Assembly: GCF_020882245.1 (NCBI RefSeq)
Contig: NC_083600.1
Span: 7,316,001 to 7,380,000 of the forward strand
Direction of reading: 5' to 3'
Source: Rhopalosiphum padi
Taxonomy: Eukaryota; Arthropoda; Insecta; Hemiptera; Aphididae
Length of the DNA stretch: 64,000 bases
The translations under genes were made by a program, and so were the position numbers. The notes beneath the pieces were generated by a model. It saw only the letters and a program-made list of their open reading frames with translations, did no database searches and was not told the origin of the DNA. This document shows positions 35,933 to 47,200 of the stretch, piece after piece (the stretch's first letter is position 1; each line of letters opens with the position of its first letter).

Positions 35933-38900
35933 TGAGTCCCGCTGAAGTTACTGATCCGCCAGCGAGTTGATGTGTTTCATTGCCGAATATTTCGATAAGC
36001 GTGACGCCTATCGAAATAGAAATACAAATTTCGGTCAACGATTCGTACAACGCGGCATCAATAATCGTTAAAAACAAACGCGGATCTTTTTGGAAACGGA
36101 AAAAAAAAGGTTTTTCCGACGTTTAATTTGCTGCTGCGCTCAATAAATGTACGGCGTAGCATATTATAGAATGTTATATTTGTACCTATTTTAATATACA
36201 GCTATATTATTCAGTCTACTAAAAATTATGTTTGACGTGAATAAAGTAGTTAGTTTTTTTGTTAAGTTATTTTTTTATTATTTTATTGTAAAATTAGTTT
36301 ATGTACGGCTTGTAAAAATTGTGAATAATATATATATTGTAGATAGATACTTTTAGCCAAGCAAAATTTGAATGGCGAAGAAGGTGGAAAAAGGGATGGT
36401 AACCGGTAACGATTTATATAGCTGATTATGTGGACTAAACTAAATAATAGACGAAAGCAAAAAAATAAACAAAACTAGAAATATTTGTAGAATCAAACAA
36501 AAAGGGAACAAAAATAATACGTCGTGTACGTGAGTAGCTGGTCCGGACGTTACGCGATTTATATTAATATTAAACACCATGTAAACTGCATAATATAATC
36601 TTTTTCAACATCGATTATTGACGATGTCGATTATTTCTCAGAAACGTTTGCCAATAATAAAATAGTGGGACGCCCAGCAGGGCCCGGAAGTCGTTGCAAT
36701 TTTCACCGTTGGGCGTTGGCACTATATTCGGTAATATATTTTCGTAAGTACTATTTGTTATGATCTACTTCAGCTCTGATTGTTCCTCTATCATAGCCAT
36801 CGGCGATTTAGCGGTGTAGAATAAAAACTCTTTTGAGCCGTCTAATACCTCGCCGTGTTTAAAAAAGACGTAGTAACTTAATGAATATATTTTTATACTT
36901 ATATATCTATATTATAATACATAAAATGTTGCCGTCGGTTAGTTAATAGTAAGTTAACCATTAATAGTCGTTAATGCATATTATTATGATATATTTTTTT
37001 CATAGTTAAAATCAGTCGCACGGTCCGAACGAATATCCGGGCTTGGGTCCAGGTTTTCCAGGCATCGGTGTACTACAACTGTATATTTTATCTTAACTTC
37101 GCACGAGTGTCATTAAATCTGTAATTCGTAATTGTACAATGTGTTTTATGATATTTATATACTTGCGCCGATGCCAAATTCATTTTGTCTGCTATAGTCT
37201 CTATAGATGTTTAAGTGGAGGAGTAATAATGTATAATATGCAATGCAATTTCTGATAATTCGGAAGTAATGGTGCGGAGCCAAAAACAAATTATATATTG
37301 TTTTCTACAATTTTGTTTAAAATGATACCGATCGTACGAATACTATTAGAAATTTTGTTTAGTTGATAGATATTGATTATTGATATATGTTATACATGTA
37401 TTAGGTATGTACTTATCCTATAGATTGAAAAGTAGAAATCAACTTAAGGATAAAAAAAAATAAACGTTTATGCACGATGATTTTAAGTACTTATTCGTTC
37501 TGACTTTAATTAATCATTACAATTTTTATCTTTATCAAATATGTTTAACTATATAATTGGTATGATTACCATTTTATTGGTTTTAGTAATATTGATTTGA
37601 ATAAACATTATAGAATTCATTAATGGTGTACCTATACTTAAGTTACTTGTATTATATTTTAAAATAGTAAACCTCGTGCGTTTAACAGAAAAAATAATAA
37701 TTTAGTATGATCATTGCTTTTTAGATGTTACATTATTATTATTTCTAACTGGTACATGGAATAATGGAATATTAACACAACTGCTTCAAAGTATCATGAC
37801 ATCACGCAATAGAATTATTATGTATTTAAGCTACGCATACTTTTCAATACGTAGGTATTTTGGCCATTTCGGGTTTGGAATTATCATAATTTAAAGTTAA
37901 TATTACTATTACTATTATATTTTGTAAATTAACCATATTACGTAATTCTTGAACTATTAAGTATTAAGAGTTAACTCTTCACTTTGGAACAGGTAAATTA
38001 CATATGCATTTTTTTTTAAATAAACAAAAACACATTTTTATATGCATAACTAATTTTAATGAACATTTTATTTAAAATATAGGTACACAATTTAGGTTAT
38101 ATTATAGCACCATGCACTATACTTATATAATACAATCGATATTATACAAATATAAATATACGAGTATTTAACAAGATACTTACATAGGTTACTTTACTAT
38201 AAGAAATTCAATAATATTCATTACTACTCGTTTAGTCATATATTATATTATTATAGATATTACATTATTAGGTATTTTAAATATTTGATAAAATTACTTG
38301 TTCACATTATATAAATAATGTACCTAGTAGTAAAATACTAAAATTACCGAAAATAACATGATATAATAATACATATTAATATCTATAATATACTTCTTTA
38401 ACTAAATATTTTAGTTGTTTTTTTATTTAAAATATAATTGTGCATCCATGGTCGTTGTTTTTTTTTTGGCATCATTTTGTTCATTTTTTTTTTTTGAACA
38501 TAAAATAAAATAAAAACATTATAAGCAAGCCACTTCGAAGAGAATCCTAAATTTTTATAACGATTAAAACTACCAAATGTGTATAGTAGGTACTATGTGA
38601 GATGTAACCAGGTTTAAGGTTATCATAAACGTATTAAAATACATAATTGTATATTATATAAATGGGCTATGACTGCTATGAGCTATTGCTAATATCTAAG
38701 ATTCATCAACATTAATAATAATAATATAATTACCGTTAAACAAGATAAAAAATGTATTAAAGAGATTACATTTCTATTATTTATTTAATAATAAGTAAGT
38801 TATTACATTTTCAAAACAATAATTAATGAAGATATTTATCACAATAATATATTGATTAGACGTTGAATTATCGGGGGGGAAATACAGCCAAAAATGTTCT

Positions 38901-39091
38901 ACCTACTTATAATATAGTTACACATACTTACTGAATTTTTAATTACGAAAAGCACTTTCCAAAATATGCCATTGTACTTATTACTACAAGCCCATTAATT
39001 TGTCTTTTCGTCTACCCCCACAAACAATAAATAATAATATCAATGTTTTTACACTATTTTACAAAACAAATCGCTACTAATAGGTAATTTA
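35933..39091. other. intergenic region
   Basis: Mostly AT-rich. A GC-richer segment at about 36990-37110 is open in two frames after an ATCAG acceptor-like site (one frame reads SHGPNEYPGLGPGFPGIG) and may be an exon linked to the 35.5-35.9 kb island; unsupported otherwise. Confidence 0.4.
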
Positions 39092-39236
39092 CAGTGGCAT
39101 AATAAGGGAGGCACAGGAGCCATGCTCCCTAATGAGGGCTAATGAGCCGTATTTGCTATTTTTTTCTTTTTGATCGTATATTTGGTAATATTTTAGACAG
39201 TGTGTGCCCCCTAAAAAAATTCTGGATACGCCACTG
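39092..39236. mobile_element. small MITE-like element with CAGTGGC ends
   Basis: The left end is CAGTGGCATAATAAGG; the right end, reverse-complemented, is CAGTGGCGTATCCAGAATTT followed by a G-run. It is related in form to the element at 34924-35178. Flanking 8-mers (GTAATTTA, GACTAATA) do not match, so the TSD is not supported. Confidence 0.6.
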
Positions 39237-41899
39237 GACTAATAATATATATTATATTTTCCATCTCTCACGAGCTTCTGGCTTCTTTTCAAAAATTGTA
39301 GGTCGAACTGTTAGTGACCAGCGCATATTATTATATACTCTTATATTAATTAAATATTTTGGTGAGCTCAGTACTTTACAAAGGTCGTTTTAGATATTTT
39401 TCAAGTAGTTTTCTAATTTAGACAAATTTGATGATAATAAATTAACTAAAATTTTCAAACATTATTATTTATATGATTTAAAAAGATAAAAATATAATTT
39501 ATTTTTTTTTGGCAAGGTTCCTGGTTCTTGTAAGTACCGTTGGTCAGTCATACATTATGTTCCCGCTACTGATATAATATACCATTAAGCAATTATAATT
39601 TTTACGTAATACAAATAAAAAAATCTTTAAAGATTGAAAATTTTGTTTAGGTAATAGGTACTTTAATTAATAGTTAATAGTAAGTTATACTCGTATAATA
39701 AATTAATAAAAATTACAGTTAAATACTCAGATATTATATATTTTTTTGTTCAATTTGGAAAAATATACATTAATTTGATACCACAAAATATGTAAGAATC
39801 TTATTATAATTTATTGACCTCAAATTTTGTCTACAAGGATTAGCGTAAAAACCCAAAAAACTTTAATCAACGCCCTTTCATTAAAAGTGACACTGGGGCA
39901 TAAGTTTGCATAGTTGCGTCACTAGATTCACACTGGTAAAAAAGTTCACGTCGTCACTATCAATGGTCGGAAATGAGCAATACATAAATTTTGTTTATTG
40001 TTTACGATTTCGGCACTGTCATCGCTAAAGTGTATATGTTATTGATGTGAAGGATGTAAATTGACATCATAAAAGGTATTATAATTTATAATATTATATT
40101 AATTATTGACATTTGTAAAACGGGTCTGATTATACGGCGTACACGCGATAATATTTGTTTATTTTTTTAACGCGTCACGTATATAAGTCGATATATAAGT
40201 ATATAGCCCTATAGCCGTAAGTATTACAACCCGGTTCGTTTGCTCACGTATTCGCATTAGTTATTTACTTACTTATTTGTTGTCGTTAGCTATTATTATT
40301 ATTTATTAATGTACAGCGTTGAACGTATTCGACTGAAAGCAATCGTGCAGCTGACGCCACATAAGGTGGGTGGATTCTGACTGCCAAAGGAGAGCATAAG
40401 TGTGAATCTATCTATACCTAATTAAAGACACGGCCATTGCAGAAGGGATAGTAAACGTAACATCATGATACAAAAAATGATTTCGTTCGGACCCGTTTTC
40501 ATCTCTTTACAGACGCGACTTGTGAGTACGCCAAAGTTTGTCTTAGTCGTTATACGCGTGTTCTAGTAGTAGTGATGTAGTCTGAACCATCGTATAATAT
40601 AAATTATAATGTATAGTGATGGCCGAGATACCTACATAACTTTCAGTCACCAACGCGTAAGCCATATAGTAGGTACGAGTACTAAGAGCTTCGGTTTGGC
40701 CATCATTGTATATTCTCCGAGGGATCACATTCACACAATACATTATGTTAAAACTTTCACCTTGCCTTGTTTGTTGTTGTTATGTGTTATTTTATGAAAC
40801 ATATAAAACCGTGTAATCATACACGTTCTGCACAATATTATTATTCAAATCGTTGCTTTTAGTGTATGTGTTTTAGCTATTTCTTGAACAATTATACATG
40901 TGGCATTTATAGTGGTCATTGTAAAATATAAAACAGTTATTTTTTAAAAGTATATTTCAACGATTATTACAATGAAATAAAAACAATAATAACTTACTAT
41001 TAATGAAAAAAGAAAGGTCGAGAACGGATAACTAACAATACGTATTACTATATAATATATAACCTTCAATATATAACATATTAAAAATAGGTTTTTTCAT
41101 TTTTGAGGTAAATATTTTAGGGTACCTATATTATATTTTTTAATGTATACTATAATACGAGTATATGCGTATGTAGATACAAAGGACAATTTAGTATAGT
41201 TAGAAACAAAATTTAAAAAACAGTGCTTTTGGACTTGTAATATTGTATTTGTTAGAATGATATTAAACGCAGGTGTGTACATTATTGAGTACATAAAAAC
41301 GATTTCGAGAAAAAAAAACTGTCTCATAAGTAATAATTTTTGGGTTCTCGCCGTTCTTGGCCATCGAATTTTTATCCTCGAGCTTTTCGTATAGGGGAAC
41401 ACACATACATTCGAAATGTACAAGTGCAGACATAAATACGGTGTTACACTGCGGATTGCGGTATCATAAATAGGTAATATACCTGCACGTGAGGGTGCGG
41501 AATTGGGCACCGGACATGAAAACTAATCGGCCGGCAATCCGTTTCGACGGTACTCCACTATTGTTGTGGTGCAGTGGCTGCTGCTGCAATGTTTATATGT
41601 TTTGGCATCGTGAACGCGGTAATTTGGGGATGGGTGGTACGACGATATATCAATGTGACATAAATCATTGTAATATTGCAGGAGCACCAGCTATAGACAA
41701 GTACAAATATAATTCGCACGGCTATTCGGGAGACCCGTTGGAGACTAAACAAAAAAATCGAGTTATAGATCATTCGAGTTGTCGAAGTTATTGACTTACT
41801 GAGGTGGCGTGGTTCAAACCGTGAAAGTTCAATTGCAATATTATACTATATATTACAATAATATTACGTATGCTATAATTATTTGTTACTTATAGGTAT
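39237..41899. other. intergenic region with a promoter-like segment at about 40.18-40.53 kb
   Basis: CACGTATATAAGTCGATATATAAG at 40177-40200 resembles tandem TATA boxes. About 160 bp downstream, CACATAAGGTGGGT (near 40360) is donor-like, and at 40513-40521 nine bases sit between TCTCTTTACAG and GTGAGTAC. A non-coding 5' exon and a microexon are conceivable. Plus-strand frame 41489-41794 has no recognisable content. Confidence 0.35.
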
Positions 41900-41908
41900 G
41901 TATCGTCC

Positions 41909-42030
41909 GGGATTGGTAAATTGGGTCCCAAATGACCTTATCTCGGTAAATTGGGTCCCGGAAAATAAAAGGTTGTAGGTAAGTTGAGTCCCAGATAAAA
42001 AAAGGTTGTAGGTAAGTTGAGTCCCGGATA
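41909..42030 (+). repeat. left TIR of complete MULE, four subrepeats
   Basis: Four copies of GGTAA(A/G)TTG(G/A)GTCCC; the last two lie in a 32-33-bp tandem unit that also contains GGTTGTA and an A-run. Likely transposase-binding sites (inference). Confidence 0.85.
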
Positions 42031-42258
42031 AAAAAAATATAAATTATTAAAATATATGTGGTTTTTATAATATTATGTTCTAAATAAATAATAGTGTAAA
42101 TGATTAATTTAAAAATGTTAATAAGCTAAATAATAAAAGTATGTAAAATTTTACAATATATGGTATAAATAATTAAAAAATTGTGTCTCGGGAAAAAATG
42201 TTAATACACTAAATATTATAGTACGTCAAATTTTACAATATATGATATAAAATACATA

Positions 42259-43620
42259 TTATGCTTTAGGTAAAAACTTAAATGATAAACATTTAACAAA
42301 TTCTAATCGAGTTATTATATTATTAGTATATTTCATCATTTGTTCTCTTAAGTATTTTTCTTTACCGAGCGTGATTTTCTTTTTTTGTATTGTACTTCGT
42401 AGTTTAATATGTGTCTCAGACTGTATTTGTAATAGTTCGTCCACAAAATTGAAAATATTAGGATGGGGACTATAAAATCTTCGGTTTAGTACAGCATGAT
42501 AGGATTCACAACTATTTGTTGTACGCACAGTGGTGGCTGCAAATTCAGACCAAATATATGGGGGAAATGTAGCATCAGGTGAAATGTAGTTATCTAGTAC
42601 ATAATCGCAAAATGTTTTTATTTGTTTGTCATTTGGTTGTATTGCCATTAAATCTTGTGCAAAACATTCGCCAACTTCTTCAGGTCTTAAAAATGGCAAA
42701 CCAAAAAAACATTTAAAAAAATCGCTTTTTTCTGTGTTTAAAGAGTTGTATGTGTTTACTAAACCAAGAGTTTGAATTTTTTTCCACCAATTTTGTCCTA
42801 AATGAAAACGACATCCTTTTATATTGATTTTAGGCCAAACAAGCTTTGCAGCCGTATGTATAGCAATCTCAAAGTCTATAAATACTACATCAGGAGAAAA
42901 TATTAATTGATATTGTGCACAACTATTTACAGTATGTTCAAATAAACGTACGTATGTTTCTGTTTCTTTATTAGGTAATAAAAAAAATACTAGTGGAATA
43001 TATGATTCGCCAACAAGGCCGTGAATGGTAAAAAATTGGTAAAAATATTTTGGACAACTTCTAAAAGTGCCATCGACAAGTATTGTACTAATTTCGCATA
43101 ACACTTCTAAATTACTTTTTGTTGAAAACCCAATTATACCATTATTGAAATCATTAACTAATAAAAATGATTCATTTTTATTAGTAACTAATGTCATTTC
43201 ATTCATAGCAGTATGCGTTTCTGTTATGTTTTTTGGTATGTTGGGATGAACAGATAAACGTGCATTTCTTATATTTCTTTTTATTAAAGAAGTATCATTT
43301 AAAGATAAACTATTTATATCACAGTTTTTTAACTCTCTGCAAATAAGTTTCGATGGCAACACCGATATCTCTTCTACCGCTTTTCTCTTGAGATTATTAT
43401 TTAATTTTTGCCGGTTGATGTCTTGTTCGCTAGGTTTATTGTGATTGTGATCATTAAAAATCTCAGTATCAACACCATTATAAGTTTTAAAAAAACACTT
43501 ACATGTACTTTTACAGCAGGTCCATCTCTGTACTTCATTTTTCAACATTTTGTGAAACCTAAACTTATGACCATATTTTATAATAACAGTTTTGTTTTTT
43601 TCGCTAGCCATTATTTCCAT
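42259..43620 (-). CDS. FLYWCH zinc-finger MULE transposase, 453 aa, uninterrupted
   Basis: The start is the ATG at 43620 (MEIMAS...); a second in-frame ATG is at 43611. Residues about 13-60 form a FLYWCH finger: VIIKYGHKFRFHK core, WTCCKSTC cysteine pair, then HNHN. The MULE transposase domain follows, with the first catalytic Asp in ILVDGTFRSCPKYFY, the second in VVFIDFEIAIHTA, and the CRFHLGQNWWKKIQ motif after it. C-terminal sequence includes TTNSCESYHAVLNRRFYSPHP and a basic helical tail. The enzyme would bind the phrase-like TIRs and catalyse cut-and-paste transposition by a DDE RNase-H-fold mechanism. It is homologous along its length to the broken copy at 4669-6133, but continuous where that copy has an intron. 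I did not assign the catalytic Glu. Confidence 0.9.
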   Translation of the reverse strand: MEIMASEKNKTVIIKYGHKFRFHKMLKNEVQRWTCCKSTCKCFFKTYNGVDTEIFNDHNHNKPSEQDINRQKLNNNLKRKAVEEISVLPSKLICRELKNCDINSLSLNDTSLIKRNIRNARLSVHPNIPKNITETHTAMNEMTLVTNKNESFLLVNDFNNGIIGFSTKSNLEVLCEISTILVDGTFRSCPKYFYQFFTIHGLVGESYIPLVFFLLPNKETETYVRLFEHTVNSCAQYQLIFSPDVVFIDFEIAIHTAAKLVWPKINIKGCRFHLGQNWWKKIQTLGLVNTYNSLNTEKSDFFKCFFGLPFLRPEEVGECFAQDLMAIQPNDKQIKTFCDYVLDNYISPDATFPPYIWSEFAATTVRTTNSCESYHAVLNRRFYSPHPNIFNFVDELLQIQSETHIKLRSTIQKKKITLGKEKYLREQMMKYTNNIITRLEFVKCLSFKFLPKA

Positions 43621-44129
43621 TTTTAAAATGTATAAAAAAAACAATAACTGTAAAATTGTGTAACTGTATAGCTGTAAGACACGATATAGTCACAAGTTGA
43701 CGTTCAGCAGGCTACTAAATATATAATGAAATATCCCAGATATCGTACGTATATCTGTATGTAATCATCATAAAAATCGATGATAACTACTAACTAATAC
43801 AAAAAAAGATAGACGAATAATACTAACACTTGTATACGCTCGTATTTCGTATACTCGTATATATATCTTAATTAGATTTAATCAAAGATACGACATTTCG
43901 GTATCTCATTTTTGGATAAAAGTGGCTACGGCCAGTGTAATAAAATCCGCGATAAGAATACCTGTCTATACACACATAAACATCAAAGTAGAATTAATTG
44001 ATGTCCAGGCGGTGTACCCCTGTATGAAATATGACGTAGTATTGTAACAGAATTATTCAAAAGTATATTATATAAATATGAAATATTAAAGTTTTAAGTT
44101 TTTAATATTTTAGACATCATTGGCGCAAT

Positions 44130-44236
44130 GATTTATAGCCGGGACCCAACTTACCTATTACCTTTTCATACCCGGGACTCAACTTACCGCTTTCAAAACG
44201 GACCCAAATTATCGCGGACCCAATTCACCTAGCTCC
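44130..44236 (-). repeat. right TIR of complete MULE, four subrepeats
   Basis: Inverted copies of the left phrase: CCGGGACCCAACTTACC, CCCGGGACTCAACTTACC, GGACCCAAATTAT and GGACCCAATTCACC. Confidence 0.85.
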
Positions 44237-44245
44237 GTATCGTCT

Positions 44246-47200
44246 GTACCGTTCTCGTTTAGGTACCTAGCATCGTATGTGCACATATTATATTATACTA
44301 TTATATATAAAGTTTATTACGTACCTATCTATAAGATTCGACGATTGCTAGCGGTGGATTTAGGGTTGAATTCTGGGAGGGGTGTGGCTTATAAAAATAC
44401 TACTATAAAAGATGATTTTTGTAAAAATATCAAGGGAAGGTTGATGGCCCAAGGTTGTGTGCGCATATATACATTACACAATGATAATGTCTATCGTCGA
44501 TTATACACGTCAATCAATCCGCGATCGCATCACCGTTTGCATTCGTTTTCTACCCATCACTTGATCGCAATGTATATTATACACCATTACGACGCATATC
44601 AATTGTCTGTTGATTGCTCGAATTTGATACTTTATTTTATAATAGGTATACAGTATACATTCTGGCGATAAAGTGTGTATAATTTTGTGTGCACGGACGA
44701 TGGTGTAGGTATATAAGTTTAACAGACACATGTATGCGATTACCTATACGCAATATCTATTACTAGCAAGTAGCAATAACAATACAACGAAGTGTCGAAT
44801 ATCCGGACGTGAGGTACCTACTAGTAAATAAAAAAATGTTCGCCATCATCAGGGGCGTCATTTTTTTTTTTTGAGAGTGAAGGATAACTACTTATTTGAT
44901 ATTTAAGTAGATCATATTTTTTATAAGTAGTAGCGACTATAGTGGTTGATTTATTTTAATAAAAATATTGTATAGCCGTTTTGTTAAAAGACAAATATTC
45001 TAATAAAATTTATATTTTGTGATTCACTATACATAATATCTATTTATTTTTACACACTGAAAAATAATTCGGGTCCGAGCTTTATATTTATAGACTTCCA
45101 AAAAATCTGTACTTACTTGTATATGGATTTATTTTAGTTTGTTACATATTTTAAAGTTTTTTTGCTGTGGTTTTTGTGGGTTTCAAGATTTTTCTTATTC
45201 AAACATCGTGTATACGAATTATTATACCACCGTATACAAAGATATACATTATTCGTATGTTAAAATATATATAGTATACACTTTGCGTATTGTGTGAGCG
45301 TATAGGTACTTAAAATGTAGGTATATTCGTGCAACGAGGCTCATTCGTTTCTGTTCTATATCATCCGTAAAAAAAAAAAAATAATCCCTGGGTCACAAAA
45401 GAATATAATACACACCCGCGCTTTTAATTTATAAAGCCCCTCGGAGTGAAAAGCTTCCATTAACTAATTTTATATTTTATTCAACGAGTTCGTTTGTATA
45501 CGTGAAAATATATACACACAACTTCGGCGTCAAGTGATGAGAGGGTGAGAGTGGGTCCGTTTTTGCATGTTTCGAATAAGTATTCAAAACAACACGACGA
45601 GTTTCATTTTCTTTGGGATACGATAAAATTTTACTATTTTAGTGTACTTATATTTAATGTTTTAACTTATAACTCAACGATCCGAATCAAGCATAATATT
45701 AAGAACGGCTTAAGAATAATATTTGTGGCTTGTGGTCGACATAGAACGGCTGCCTATAATCTAAGGATACGAACTATACATTAAGTTTCAAATGTTTCAA
45801 TAATACCTTTAAAAACGAATTAAGACCTTTTTTTTGTATTAATTGGGTTCTGTAAGACTTAAAATATAAAACTTATTGAGTCAATGTATTGATAATTAAT
45901 ACTTATTGTATATCAATTAATACTGACTTCAATATAAAACTATAAAAGCAGGTATTTATATAATTATGAAAAATTATTTTTATTTATGTATAATAAGAAT
46001 TCGCAAAATATATGAACATGAAATTGTGTTGTATGGTGTAAGAGTAAAGTCGTTATGGTTCTGAGTAAATAAAATATATAGGTAATGAAACTGGATTTTC
46101 TTGTTTTACTATATAGCGGAATAGATTGCGCCGTCACTTGGTAGTAGAATCGTCTATGGATCAGAAACTGAACACGGCAGATGGTACTTTTTAAAGAGGA
46201 AATTGTTTAATTTTTTTTAAGAATAATGTAAGCAATAATCCTTGAAATATACTCGTAAATGACCCCAGACTTCTAGTCTCTAGATATGTTAATTTATTAA
46301 AATTATGATTAAAAACCATAATTTTATATGATTTAAGACATAATATAATTTTAAAGTTTGGACTTTTAATTATGGTGTAGAGTTATGTTCATTTCAAATA
46401 TTGTGGTAAAGTTATTATCTATAGTAATTTTATAAGCAATATTTAAATACAATTTTAAATAAAAATATGATTATGGTTTTACATTTAATACAAGGTTCCT
46501 TTCATGGTATATTATTTATTACCACATCCAATACAATATATTAAAATATTTACTCATAAATTGTTTTATGAGTACTTAACATTTTAAAAATAAATATATA
46601 AAATAATGTATTATTACTTTTAAGTTTTGATTTTAAATACCCCTATCTAGTTTACCAACTATATATGTAGACTAAAATTATAGTGGTGTATTAATAGCTA
46701 TGTGGAGAAAACGTCAGTTATCTATTTTTCTTTTTTTTTTGCTTAACTAATGAAATTTGGTCTTTAAGATATTTAATTATGCCTAGAATAATTTGAATAT
46801 GACAATATTTAATATTATATTGTTGTTATTTTATTTCAATATAGAAAAAAACTAAATATAATGAGTATTTATTGCCGTTATAAAATCACAGTTTTGGTTT
46901 TTTCTTCAATTGTTTATATAACAGTGGTAAAAATAGGTTTAGTGTATTATTAATTTTATTTAAACAAGTTTTTAAAATGAACTAAAATCTATTTTTAATT
47001 ATTTTGTTTTTTTAACCTAACCTGGGACATACAAAACACTTTCCATACAAAATTAATATTATTTATACAAAGAATATCGTTAAGTAGGTATTGTTTTTCG
47101 AATATAATAACTCACGAATCCATGTCGAATTCAATGACTTTTAAACTATTTGACATTTAATTTTTTCTTTTCTTTTATTATTTTAATATTATAGTAATTC

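Larger units (their letters stand above)
41900..44245 (-). mobile_element. complete FLYWCH/MULE (Phantom-like Mutator) transposon with 9-bp TSD
   Basis: The element is 41909-44236 (2328 bp). The left end GGGATTGGTAAATTGGGTCC pairs with the right end, reverse-complemented, GGAGCTAGGTGAATTGGGTCC. Each TIR is an array of four phrases of the form GGTAAGTTGAGTCCCGG: left at about 41912, 41943, 41978 and 42010; right between about 44130 and 44236 in inverted orientation. The flanks are GTATCGTCC (41900-41908) and GTATCGTCT (44237-44245), a 9-bp TSD with one mismatch, the length expected of Mutator elements. One uninterrupted transposase gene (42259-43620) fills the centre. All parts of an autonomous element appear present, so it may be active or recently active. 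Confidence 0.9.

Noticed and set aside
41097..41794. Overlapping open frames on both strands next to the complete MULE
   Set aside because: No domain, non-ATG starts in part, and composition like intergenic DNA.
41795..41830. GGTTCAAACC resembling a tRNA T-loop
   Set aside because: No matching acceptor stem, D-arm or anticodon arm at the right spacing.
43067..43626. Plus-strand open frames
   Set aside because: Antisense to the intact MULE transposase.
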